Shown piece after piece: positions 1-6,124 of a stretch of DNA of 9,910 bases (its first letter is position 1; every line of letters starts with the position of its first letter). Source of the DNA: Rhodobacteraceae bacterium UBA3087 (lineage in GTDB: Bacteria > Pseudomonadota > Alphaproteobacteria > Rhodobacterales > Rhodobacteraceae); assembly GCA_002367285.1 (NCBI GenBank), contig DFBF01000211.1:1-9910 (forward strand), read 5' to 3'. Both the position numbers and the translations under genes were made by a program. The notes beneath the pieces are model-generated. The model was given only the letters and a program-made list of their open reading frames with translations, made no database searches and was not told where the DNA came from.

Positions 1-333
1 CCCGCCCGGCACCCAGGCGATCCAGCGTTTCGCGGCCTCAAACAGCGCCTTGGTCAGGCCCGCGTAATAGGCCAGGTATCCGATCAGAATGAAGGTCGGG
101 ATCAGGCTGAGCGCCTGGGACGAGACCTTGGAATGGGGCACCTGGCCTGCGGTTTTCGTTGCAATGGTCAGGGCCTTCAGGAAACGGTCGGGGTCATATC
201 CGAATTTCGCCCAGAAGATCCAGACCAAGCCGATCAGACCAGCCAGGCCAGCCGCAAAGGCCACCCGCATGCCCAGAACGACCAGCACGAACATGCCGCC
301 TGTGACCCACAGGCCAATATCAATGGGTTCCAT
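1..333 (-). CDS. dctM: TRAP transporter large permease subunit (DctM), N-terminal part, cut by window edge
   Basis: The frame is open from an ATG at 333 to the window edge, giving the first 111 residues of a protein whose family is normally about 430 residues. DctM is the large, roughly 12-helix inner-membrane channel subunit of TRAP transporters, which import organic acids using an ion gradient. The visible part starts MEPIDIGLWVTGG, has a hydrophobic segment at about residues 7-27, then a family-typical stretch (GMRVAFAAGLAGLIG) and a later segment ending in IPTFILIGYLAYYAG, a known DctM landmark. The start shares one base with the dctQ stop (TGATG), so translation is probably coupled to dctQ. 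The adjoining dctQ and dctP genes confirm the assignment. The substrate is not readable. The gene symbol is used in the family sense only. Confidence 0.9.
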   Translation of the reverse strand, partial: MEPIDIGLWVTGGMFVLVVLGMRVAFAAGLAGLIGLVWIFWAKFGYDPDRFLKALTIATKTAGQVPHSKVSSQALSLIPTFILIGYLAYYAGLTKALFEAAKRWIAWVPGG

Positions 334-974
334 CAGGTGTCCCCTTCTTCACGGGACGACACATGTTCGGCCTCTTCTGCGGCTTGGGCGGCGGCGGACA
401 AAACCAGCGGCACCGCCACAGGTTCGACCAGCCCCAGCACCATGGCGCGACCATAGCCCCAGACCTGCAACAGCAGGCGCAGGCACAGCACCGAAAACGC
501 GACCGGGGCCAGCAGTTTTGCGGGCCACAGCGGGATGGCGATGTCGATGGAACTGTCGCGGCTCCACAAGGGGGCCGCGAAATCAAAACTGCGCTGGAAA
601 TGCGCCCAGCTGCCCCAGACCAGCAGCACCATCAGCAACAGCATGGCCAGGACCGATATAAGCTCAGCAGCCCAAAGCGCGCGGCCCTTCAGCCGTCCGA
701 TCAGAATATCCATGCGGATATGGCCACCGTCCCGCTGCGTGAAACTGACCCCCATGAAGGCGATCAGCGGCATGGCCTGTTCGATCCAGTCGACATAGCC
801 GGGCAGTGGTTGGTTGAACCCCTGCCGCCCAGTGACGGATACAACCGCCAGGATCATCAGTGAAAACACAGCCAGCCCAGAGACCAGCGCTAAGACCCGC
901 TCCACACGATACAGCGTGCGGTCGAGCCGGGACAGCATTGAGCCGTCTTCGAGAATGGATGCGGAACCTGCCAT
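333..974 (-). CDS. dctQ: TRAP transporter small permease subunit (DctQ)
   Basis: This 213-residue protein is the small inner-membrane subunit that pairs with DctM. Four hydrophobic segments are visible at about residues 27-49, 64-79, 100-124 and 150-172. Between the second and third lies the DctQ landmark FTQRDGGHIRMDIL (78-91). The C-terminal tail from about 195 is Ala/Glu-rich and probably cytoplasmic, making the protein slightly longer than the usual 160-190 residues. The start is uncertain: the ATG at 974 has no clear ribosome site, and an ATG at 938 (MLSRLDRT) would remove 12 residues that do not look conserved. The stop TGA shares its last base with the dctM ATG. Only 40 bases separate it from dctP, and they hold a strong hairpin. 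The family call is firm; the exact start is not. Confidence 0.88.
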   Translation of the reverse strand: MAGSASILEDGSMLSRLDRTLYRVERVLALVSGLAVFSLMILAVVSVTGRQGFNQPLPGYVDWIEQAMPLIAFMGVSFTQRDGGHIRMDILIGRLKGRALWAAELISVLAMLLLMVLLVWGSWAHFQRSFDFAAPLWSRDSSIDIAIPLWPAKLLAPVAFSVLCLRLLLQVWGYGRAMVLGLVEPVAVPLVLSAAAQAAEEAEHVSSREEGDT

Positions 975-983
975 GGATCAGTT

Positions 984-1005
984 GCGGGCCCCCGAAAGGG
1001 CCCGC
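984..1005 (-). promoter_or_regulatory. GC-rich hairpin between dctP and dctQ
   Basis: Two perfect 8-base arms, GCGGGCCC and GGGCCCGC, flank a 6-base loop, which reads TTTCGG on the transcribed strand. The hairpin begins 9 bases after the dctP stop and ends about 10 bases before the annotated dctQ start. No T-run follows, so it is not a classical intrinsic terminator. Known precedents for such elements include 3'-end stabilisers and partial attenuators after binding-protein genes, which raise binding protein relative to permease. That role is inferred here. Confidence 0.6.
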
Positions 1006-1014
1006 GCCCTGTGC

Positions 1015-2025
1015 TTACTTGCGCGTTTCGGCAAGGGTGGTCATGACAAGGTCATACAGGTCCTGCGCGGGCAGGCCTTGTGCGGTCATGTCGGCGATCC
1101 ACGCCTCGCGGATCGGGTCGGCGGCCAAGGCACGGAAGGCGGCCAGGTCGTCGTCCGAAATGGTGACTTTCTGCACGCCTTTTTCGACCAGCAGGGCCTC
1201 CCATTTGGTCAGCAGCTCACCATAGTTGGTCAGGTAATGCGCAATCGCGTCATCCACGGCGCCATCCAGCGCGGCGCGGTGCTCCTCTGACAGGTCGTTA
1301 TATGCGTCGATATTGACAACGATCGGGCAGTTCACCGTGCCGGGGTTCAGGTTTTCGGTCCACCAGTCGGCGATGTCGATGGTGCGGAACGCCAGGTGGG
1401 CGTGCTGGGCAAAGGCCACAGTGTCGACGACACCGCTTTCCATCGCGTTATAGGCTTCGGTCGCGGTCACCGATGTGGGCACGGCGCCGATGGTTTCAAA
1501 AGCGTTGCCCAGACCGCCGGTTGCGCGCACGCGCATCCCTTTCATCGAGGCCAGCGTCGTACGCGGATCACCTGTGCCGACGATGTTGTACTGCGGCATC
1601 GGGCTGGTCATCAGCAGACGCGCGTTCCAACGGGCCAGGTCGGCGGCAACCGCCGGATGGGCATAGACGGCGTGGCTGACAGCAACTTCCTCTTCCAGGG
1701 TATTTACGCCCAGGAACGGCAGTTCCAGCACGGTGATCGACGGGTTCTTATCGCGGTGGTAACCGGCACAGAACTGCGCCATCTCAAACGCGCCGATCGA
1801 GATCCCATCAAGGTTCTCACGGTTCTTGGACAGACCGCCATAGGAAATGTTCAGCGTGAATTCACCGTTCGTGCGTTCCGCTAGCAGTTCACCCAGCTTT
1901 TCGACATGTTCGGTAAAGGCGCGCCGTTTGCCCCAAACCGACACGTTCCATTCCGTCGCCATGGCTTCGGTGGCAAAGGCCATCGACAGCGCGGCAACTG
2001 CCACGCGGCTTACGATCTTGTTCAT
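1015..2025 (-). CDS. dctP: TRAP transporter substrate-binding protein (DctP family)
   Basis: This 336-residue periplasmic solute-binding protein captures the ligand and delivers it to DctQM. It begins with a Sec signal peptide: MNKIVSR, a hydrophobic core to about residue 20, and an Ala-Met-Ala cleavage motif at 21-23, which would leave a mature protein starting TEWNVSVWG. DctP-fold landmarks follow: the early VEKLGELLAERTNGEF segment, ELPFLG at 101-106, and MKGMRVRATGG at 161-171. In that last motif, R165 or R167 is likely the family's ligand-carboxylate-binding arginine. The length is normal. The start is well supported by GGGAGGA (2037-2031), five bases before the ATG. It is the first gene of the transporter operon, 134 bases downstream of the deacylase gene, so it probably has its own promoter. 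The organic-acid-type substrate cannot be specified from sequence. Confidence 0.93.
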   Translation of the reverse strand: MNKIVSRVAVAALSMAFATEAMATEWNVSVWGKRRAFTEHVEKLGELLAERTNGEFTLNISYGGLSKNRENLDGISIGAFEMAQFCAGYHRDKNPSITVLELPFLGVNTLEEEVAVSHAVYAHPAVAADLARWNARLLMTSPMPQYNIVGTGDPRTTLASMKGMRVRATGGLGNAFETIGAVPTSVTATEAYNAMESGVVDTVAFAQHAHLAFRTIDIADWWTENLNPGTVNCPIVVNIDAYNDLSEEHRAALDGAVDDAIAHYLTNYGELLTKWEALLVEKGVQKVTISDDDLAAFRALAADPIREAWIADMTAQGLPAQDLYDLVMTTLAETRK

Positions 2026-2030
2026 AGTAT

Positions 2031-2037
2031 TCCTCCC
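2031..2037 (-). promoter_or_regulatory. Strong ribosome binding site of dctP
   Basis: GGGAGGA on the minus strand lies five bases before the dctP ATG at 2025. It is among the best Shine-Dalgarno matches in the window, fits high expression of a periplasmic binding protein, and fixes the dctP start. Confidence 0.75.
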
Positions 2038-2070
2038 GTTGGATTCGCATTCTGACGATGCATGGCGCGG

Positions 2071-2098
2071 AGCTTACCCGATCCGCCCGCATTGCCAA
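2071..2098 (-). promoter_or_regulatory. Candidate dctP promoter (weak match)
   Basis: On the minus strand TTGGCA (2098-2093) is a 5/6 match to a -35 box. It is followed after 16 bases by TAAGCT (2076-2071), only a 3/6 match to a -10 box. The predicted transcript would start about 40 bases before the dctP ATG. Alphaproteobacterial promoters are poorly predicted by consensus, so this is only a candidate. Confidence 0.25.
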
Positions 2099-2121
2099 CA
2101 GGAATTTGTCGGCAGGCAAAA

Positions 2122-2146
2122 CCCGACGGCCCGAAACAGCCCGAAA
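2122..2146. repeat. Short tandem CCCGA repeats upstream of dctP
   Basis: CCCGA occurs on the plus strand at 2122, 2130 and 2140. The last two copies share the longer unit GCCCGAAA (2129-2136 and 2139-2146), spaced ten bases apart, about one helical turn. They lie between the deacylase stop and the candidate dctP promoter. A protein-binding site is possible but unproven; chance in GC-rich DNA is the alternative. Confidence 0.35.
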
Positions 2147-2159
2147 TTTGCGCCGGGGA

Positions 2160-2678
2160 TCAGTTCGTCGGGATCGACACCCGAAAGGCCAATGTCTCCA
2201 AACCTGGGTTTGTGTCGGCAATCGACGCATTTGATCGGTGGTCGAACGACAGGCCGAACCGGATGCCGCTTCGCGCCTCATAGCCCAGTTCAAGCCCGGA
2301 TCGGAACTCCAATATGTGCCCCAGATCAGGACCGCTGTTGCGCAGGTACAAACCCGCCATCGTACTGGCCTGTGCATAGAACTGATCGCGTTTGCCAAAC
2401 TCGATCGTGCTGGCAAAACCCGAGCCGACCCACAGATCGCCCGTGTCCGTGGTCGAAACCCCCAGGATCGGTTGAAACGGGCCAAACGCGTGGCCAGCAT
2501 CGCGGCGCAGATAGATTTCACCACCGTCCCAGGAATCCTGAAACAGAACAGCCCCGGTCGACATGGAATAGCGCACCGTCTCATCCTGACGGGCAAGACA
2601 TCCGTCCACCTGGCAGTGGTTGGTGACCATATCGCCAACTCCGGCGGCAAGAAATACAAGTGCAAGCGTCAGATCCAT
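2160..2678 (-). CDS. pagL: PagL-like lipid A 3-O-deacylase (acyloxyacyl hydrolase family)
   Basis: This 172-residue protein resembles PagL, an outer-membrane beta-barrel that removes the 3-position acyl chain of lipid A. The decisive evidence is the C-terminal motif FDHRSNAS...NPGLE, with His147, Ser149 and Glu161. The spacing (2, then 12 residues) equals that of the Pseudomonas aeruginosa PagL triad His126, Ser128, Glu140. Alternating polar/hydrophobic segments from about residue 35 fit beta strands. The N-terminus is hydrophobic (about 3-15) but carries no positive charge before the core, so the signal peptide is atypical. The start is supported by GAGGAG (2690-2685), six bases before the ATG. 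The gene lies between the rhamnose operon and the TRAP operon with gaps of 94 and 134 bases. The family is likely; activity on lipid A is inferred. Confidence 0.78.
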   Translation of the reverse strand: MDLTLALVFLAAGVGDMVTNHCQVDGCLARQDETVRYSMSTGAVLFQDSWDGGEIYLRRDAGHAFGPFQPILGVSTTDTGDLWVGSGFASTIEFGKRDQFYAQASTMAGLYLRNSGPDLGHILEFRSGLELGYEARSGIRFGLSFDHRSNASIADTNPGLETLAFRVSIPTN

Positions 2679-2684
2679 GTGCGA

Positions 2685-2690
2685 CTCCTC
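2685..2690 (-). promoter_or_regulatory. Ribosome binding site of the PagL-like gene
   Basis: GAGGAG on the minus strand sits six bases before the ATG at 2678. It supports that start even though the encoded N-terminus makes an unusual signal peptide. Confidence 0.7.
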
Positions 2691-2714
2691 AGGACAATTT
2701 GGAAACCCTAGGCG

Positions 2715-2745
2715 AAGACGGCGACGTTGTCATCACAAGACGGCG
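2715..2745. repeat. Direct repeat AAGACGGCG, 22-base period, upstream of the PagL-like gene
   Basis: The nonamer AAGACGGCG occurs at 2715-2723 and 2737-2745 on the plus strand, starting 22 bases apart, about two helical turns, so both copies face the same side of the DNA. They lie in the only non-coding stretch upstream of the deacylase gene and overlap the candidate promoter there. This arrangement is typical of response-regulator sites, but no regulator is encoded in the window. Confidence 0.45.
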
Positions 2746-2761
2746 CCATGTTCCTGGTCAA
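2732..2761 (-). promoter_or_regulatory. Candidate promoter for the PagL-like gene
   Basis: Minus-strand TTGACC (2761-2756), a 5/6 match to a -35 box, is followed after 18 bases by TGTGAT (2737-2732), a 4/6 match to a -10 box. It lies just after the rmlA stop and overlaps one copy of the AAGACGGCG repeat. I see no intrinsic terminator between rmlA and this site, so read-through from the upstream operon is also possible. Confidence 0.3.
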
Positions 2762-2772
2762 ACTGCCCTGCC

Positions 2773-3654
2773 CTATCTTTCATCGCGGCCAAGCCCCGCC
2801 AAGTACGTGCCATAGTCGTTTTTGCGAAACTTTTCTGCGCGCAGCAACAGGTCTGCACGTGTGATCCAGCCCTTTTCAAAGGCGATCTCATCCGGGCTTC
2901 CGGTTTGCAGCCCCTGGCGTTTTTCCAACGTGCGCACAAAGTTGCCCGCGTCCAACAGGCTGCCATGCGTGCCGGTGTCCAACCAGGCATAGCCGCGCCC
3001 CATGCGTTCAACCGACAGCAATCCGTCATGCAGATACATCTCCAACAGCGTGGTGATTTCCAGCTCACCTCGTGCCGAAGGGCGCACGGTCGCAGCCCGC
3101 TCAGGCGCGCTTCCGTCCAGGAAATACAGGCCCGTGACCGCATAGTTTGACGGCGGAACCTCGGGTTTTTCGATGATCGAAACCGCCTGACCGTCATCGT
3201 CAAAATCCACCACGCCGTACCGGTTAGGGTCCGCCACACGGTATCCGAACACCGTGCCGCCTTCGGTGCGCGCATCCGCCTGGCGCAGCAGGTCGCCAAG
3301 GCCCTGGCCAAAAAACAGGTTGTCGCCCAACACCAGCGCCGAGGGCGCGCCATCCAGAAAATCACGTGCCAGCATAAAGGCCTGGGCCAACCCATCCGGG
3401 CTGGGCTGTTCGATATAGGTGAACGACATGCCCCACTGGCTGCCATCCCCCAACAGACGGAGGAATTGCGCCTGATCCTGCGGCGTCGTGATAATGGCGA
3501 TCTCGCGAATGCCTCCCAGCATCAACACCGACAACGGGTAATAGATCATCGGTTTGTCATAGATCGGCAAAAGCTGTTTCGACACGGCCAATGTGATCGG
3601 ATACAGCCGCGTGCCCGAGCCACCGGCCAGAATGATCCCTTTACGCTGTGTCAT
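2773..3654 (-). CDS. rmlA: Glucose-1-phosphate thymidylyltransferase (RmlA)
   Basis: This 293-residue enzyme makes dTDP-glucose from dTTP and glucose-1-phosphate, the first step of dTDP-L-rhamnose synthesis. The nucleotide-binding signature GGSGTRLYPIT (11-21) with SKQLLPIYDKP (25-35) is complete. LGDN (109-112) carries metal-binding Asp111, EKP is at 162-164, GELEIT at 196-201, and LDTGTH at 225-230 carries the second metal Asp226. The length is normal for the family. Small departures are Gly231 directly after DTGTH, where Asp or Glu is more usual, and TGSPDEIAF in place of the common Cys-containing segment. The start overlaps the rmlD stop by four bases (ATGA) and has GAAGGAG seven bases upstream. 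It is the last gene of the polysaccharide operon and ends in TAG. Confidence 0.96.
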   Translation of the reverse strand: MTQRKGIILAGGSGTRLYPITLAVSKQLLPIYDKPMIYYPLSVLMLGGIREIAIITTPQDQAQFLRLLGDGSQWGMSFTYIEQPSPDGLAQAFMLARDFLDGAPSALVLGDNLFFGQGLGDLLRQADARTEGGTVFGYRVADPNRYGVVDFDDDGQAVSIIEKPEVPPSNYAVTGLYFLDGSAPERAATVRPSARGELEITTLLEMYLHDGLLSVERMGRGYAWLDTGTHGSLLDAGNFVRTLEKRQGLQTGSPDEIAFEKGWITRADLLLRAEKFRKNDYGTYLAGLGRDER

Positions 3655-4502
3655 GAGGAGGCTCCTTCCAAGTCTTTCAAAACGCTTTGCAATCCGACGC
3701 GCCAGTCCGGCCGCGCGAGGTCGAAATCACGGCGGAGGCTGGTACAGTCCAGCCGGGAATTGGCCGGGCGCTTGGCAGGCGTCGGATACTCTGCAGACGG
3801 TATGTCGACCACATCAACCTTGCGCCCGGTACGCGTAAAAACCTCGCGGGCGAAATCGGCCCAGCTGACGTCTGGGCCACCTGACAGGTGATAGGTGCCT
3901 CCGGACTGGCCCTGCTGCATCGCTCGCGCCATGCTCAGGCAGGTGTCGGCGATATCGCCCGCCCAGGTTGGCCCGCCGATCTGGTCGGCCACGATGGTCA
4001 GCCGGTCGCGGTCTTCGCTCAGCCGCAGCATGGTTTTCACAAAGTTGGCGCCATGGGCGGAAAACACCCAACTGGTGCGCAGGATCGCACAAGTGCCACC
4101 CGCAGCCCGCACGCCCTGTTCGCCAACCAACTTTGAGCGGCCATAGGCCCCCAGAGGGGCGACCGCATCATCCGGGTGCCAGGGCGCATCGCCCGAACCG
4201 TCAAACACATAATCGGTCGAAATCTGCACGAACGGCAGCCCCCGCGCCACAGCGGCCCGCGCCATGGCGGCAGGGGCGTGGCCGTTGATGGAGGTCGCCA
4301 GCGCCTCTTCGTCTTCGGCGCGATCGACGGCGGTATAGGCGGCGGCATTGATCACCGCTGTCGCATCCGTCGCGGCAATCACCGCCGCACAGGCATCAGG
4401 GTCAGACAGGTCTGCGTCGTCGCGTCCCAGGCAGATCACGCCACCGCGCGCCGCCAGTTCCCGCGCCACCTGGCCGGTTTTGCCAAAGACAAGAATGCTC
4501 AT
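3651..4502 (-). CDS. rmlD: dTDP-4-dehydrorhamnose reductase (RmlD)
   Basis: This 283-residue extended short-chain dehydrogenase reduces dTDP-4-keto-L-rhamnose to dTDP-L-rhamnose with NAD(P)H, the last step of the pathway. The cofactor-binding motif GKTGQVA is at residues 7-13, NAAAYTAVDRAE at 52-63, STDYVFDG at 95-102, the catalytic YxxxK as YGRSK at 120-124, and RTSWVF at 142-147, all RmlD hallmarks. The frame is open upstream to 4580, but the protein must start at the ATG at 4502. That ATG overlaps the rmlB stop by four bases (ATGA), is preceded by a GGGGG tract, and places the glycine motif at the expected distance from the N-terminus. The stop overlaps the rmlA start by four bases. Length and motifs are normal. 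Confidence 0.96.
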   Translation of the reverse strand: MSILVFGKTGQVARELAARGGVICLGRDDADLSDPDACAAVIAATDATAVINAAAYTAVDRAEDEEALATSINGHAPAAMARAAVARGLPFVQISTDYVFDGSGDAPWHPDDAVAPLGAYGRSKLVGEQGVRAAGGTCAILRTSWVFSAHGANFVKTMLRLSEDRDRLTIVADQIGGPTWAGDIADTCLSMARAMQQGQSGGTYHLSGGPDVSWADFAREVFTRTGRKVDVVDIPSAEYPTPAKRPANSRLDCTSLRRDFDLARPDWRVGLQSVLKDLEGASS

Positions 4503-5539
4503 ACTTTTGCCCCCAACCGTTCGCCGACCCCAGCGCGATTCTGCAAGGCACGCCACCAGGCTTCGTTGTCCAGATACCACTGCACCGTGCGCTCCAACCC
4601 CTGTTCCAGCGTCACCGATGGGCGCCAGTTCAGTTCAACCTGCATCCGGGTCGGGTCAATCGCATATCGCATGTCGTGGCCCGGACGATCCGTCACAAAT
4701 TCGATCAGATCGGCATAGGGCGCGACCCCGGGGCGTTTGGCATCCAGAATGGCACAGATCATGCGCACCAGGTCGATATTCGTCGCCTCATTCTCGCCGC
4801 CAATATTATAGCTGCGGCCATTTTCGCCACGCTCCAGCACGGTCAGCAACGCGTCGGCGTGGTCTTCGACATACAGCCAGTCGCGCACATTTATGCCCTG
4901 ACCATAGATCGGGATTGGCTGCCCGGCCAAGGCCCGCAGGATCACCACCGGCACCAGTTTTTCGGGGAAATGATAGGGGCCATAGTTGTTTGAACAATTC
5001 GTCAGCACAACCGGCAGGCCATAGGTTTCATGCCAGGCGCGCACCAGATGGTCGGACGACGCCTTGGACGCCGAATAGGGCGAGCGCGGGTCGTACGGCG
5101 TTTCCTCAGTAAACTGGCCCTCGGTGCCCAGCGAGCCATAGACCTCATCGGTCGAAATATGGTGGAACCGGAACCCCTCGGGCCGCCCCTGCACGTCCCA
5201 AAAGGTGCGCGCGGCGTCCAGCAGGTTATAAGTGCCGGTGATGTTGGTTTCAATAAACGCGCCCGGCCCGTCGATCGACCGATCCACATGGCTTTCGGCC
5301 GCCAGGTGCATGATCGCGTCAGGCTGGTGCTTTGCCAGCACACGGTCCAGCGCCATACGGTCACGTATGTCAGCCTGTTCAAACGCATACAGTGGGTTGT
5401 CTGCAACCGACGCGACATTGTCCAGACAGGCCGCATAGGTCAGGGCATCAAGGTTCACCACCTGATGTCCGCGCGACACGGCCAACCGCACGACGGCCGA
5501 TCCGATAAAGCCCGCGCCCCCGGTTACAATCAATTTCAT
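4499..5539 (-). CDS. rmlB: dTDP-glucose 4,6-dehydratase (RmlB)
   Basis: This 346-residue NAD-dependent extended short-chain dehydrogenase converts dTDP-glucose to dTDP-4-keto-6-deoxyglucose, step two of the pathway. The NAD-binding TGGAGFIG is at residues 6-13, AAESHVDRS at 80-88, STDEVYG at 129-135 with catalytic Thr130, Asp131 and Glu132, and YSASK at 155-159 with Tyr155 and Lys159. The NNYGPYHFPEKL segment typical of RmlB follows. Length matches the family. The ribosome site GGGAGGGG overlaps the end of rmlC, whose stop lies only three bases before this start. The stop overlaps the rmlD start by four bases. Nothing suggests decay. Confidence 0.97.
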   Translation of the reverse strand: MKLIVTGGAGFIGSAVVRLAVSRGHQVVNLDALTYAACLDNVASVADNPLYAFEQADIRDRMALDRVLAKHQPDAIMHLAAESHVDRSIDGPGAFIETNITGTYNLLDAARTFWDVQGRPEGFRFHHISTDEVYGSLGTEGQFTEETPYDPRSPYSASKASSDHLVRAWHETYGLPVVLTNCSNNYGPYHFPEKLVPVVILRALAGQPIPIYGQGINVRDWLYVEDHADALLTVLERGENGRSYNIGGENEATNIDLVRMICAILDAKRPGVAPYADLIEFVTDRPGHDMRYAIDPTRMQVELNWRPSVTLEQGLERTVQWYLDNEAWWRALQNRAGVGERLGAKV

Positions 5540-5542
5540 CGC

Positions 5543-6109
5543 TTACCCCTCCCAGGTGAATGGCGTGTCGAAATCGGCCAGCAGCGGCGCGACCTTGTCC
5601 TTGTCTGACAGGATCGCCGCCTCCGGGGCCAGGCCCCAGTCAATGCCGATATCCGGGTCGTCAAACCGCACGGCCCCGTCGCATTCCGGCGCGTAATAAT
5701 CCGAACACTTATAGACCACTTCCGTGTCCACCTCGCGCGTCACGAACCCGTGCAGAAAACCGGCCGGGATCAACAACTGTTTACCGTTGTCAAAGCTCAG
5801 GTCTTCGCCAACCCACTGGCCGAACGTCGGGCTATCTTTGCGAATGTCGACCGCCACGTCAAACAGACGGCCGCGCCCGCAGCGCACCAGTTTCGCCTGC
5901 GCATGAGGCGGCGATTGGAAATGCAGACCGCGCACGGTCCCGACCTCGCGCGACAGGGAATGGTTGTCCTGCACCCAGTCGATGGTCACCCCGGCCTCGG
6001 CCATGCGAGCGCGGTTCCAGCTTTCGCAGAAAAACCCGCGATGGTCACCGAACCGTTTCGGCGTCAGGATCAACACGCCGGGCAGCGCGGTGGTTTCGAT
6101 CTCAAGCAT
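5543..6109 (-). CDS. rmlC: dTDP-4-dehydrorhamnose 3,5-epimerase (RmlC)
   Basis: This 188-residue cupin-fold epimerase inverts C3 and C5 of dTDP-4-keto-6-deoxyglucose, step three of dTDP-L-rhamnose synthesis. Visible family residues are FGDHRGFFCESWN (20-32), catalytic His63 in RGLHFQ (60-65), Lys73 in QAKLVRC, Tyr133 in VVYKCS, the FLHGF segment (118-122), and the late SDKD motif (168-171), which supplies the acidic partner of His63. Length is normal. It is the first of the four rml genes in transcription order, 15 bases after the GT26 gene and 3 bases before rmlB. Its ribosome site (GAAAGG, eight bases before the ATG) is modest. The order C-B-D-A differs from the enterobacterial B-D-A-C. Confidence 0.95.
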   Translation of the reverse strand: MLEIETTALPGVLILTPKRFGDHRGFFCESWNRARMAEAGVTIDWVQDNHSLSREVGTVRGLHFQSPPHAQAKLVRCGRGRLFDVAVDIRKDSPTFGQWVGEDLSFDNGKQLLIPAGFLHGFVTREVDTEVVYKCSDYYAPECDGAVRFDDPDIGIDWGLAPEAAILSDKDKVAPLLADFDTPFTWEG

Positions 6110-6124
6110 AGGCGTGGCCTTTCG

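Noticed and set aside
89..661. Long plus-strand open frames such as 89-661, 363-863 and 814-1290
   Set aside because: They lie opposite dctM, dctQ and dctP, are rich in Pro/Arg/Gln/His, lack family motifs and ribosome sites, and are expected antisense by-products of high-GC coding DNA.
2108..2127. Possible intrinsic terminator after the PagL-like gene (GTCGG...CCGAC)
   Set aside because: The stem is only five base pairs with a ten-base loop, and no T-run follows on the transcribed strand.
1889..2665. Minus-strand 258-residue open frame running through the PagL-like gene and into dctP
   Set aside because: It overlaps two genes that have clear family motifs and good ribosome sites, in another frame, and shows no recognisable protein features.
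2676..2772. Intrinsic terminator after rmlA
   Set aside because: The gap holds only imperfect pairings (a TTGT/ACAA stem with mismatched flanks) and no T-run, so I cannot support one.
4503..4580. N-terminal extension of RmlD from an ATG at 4580
   Set aside because: It would overlap rmlB by 82 bases and add 26 unconserved residues before a dinucleotide-binding motif that should start the protein. The ATGA start at 4502 is better.
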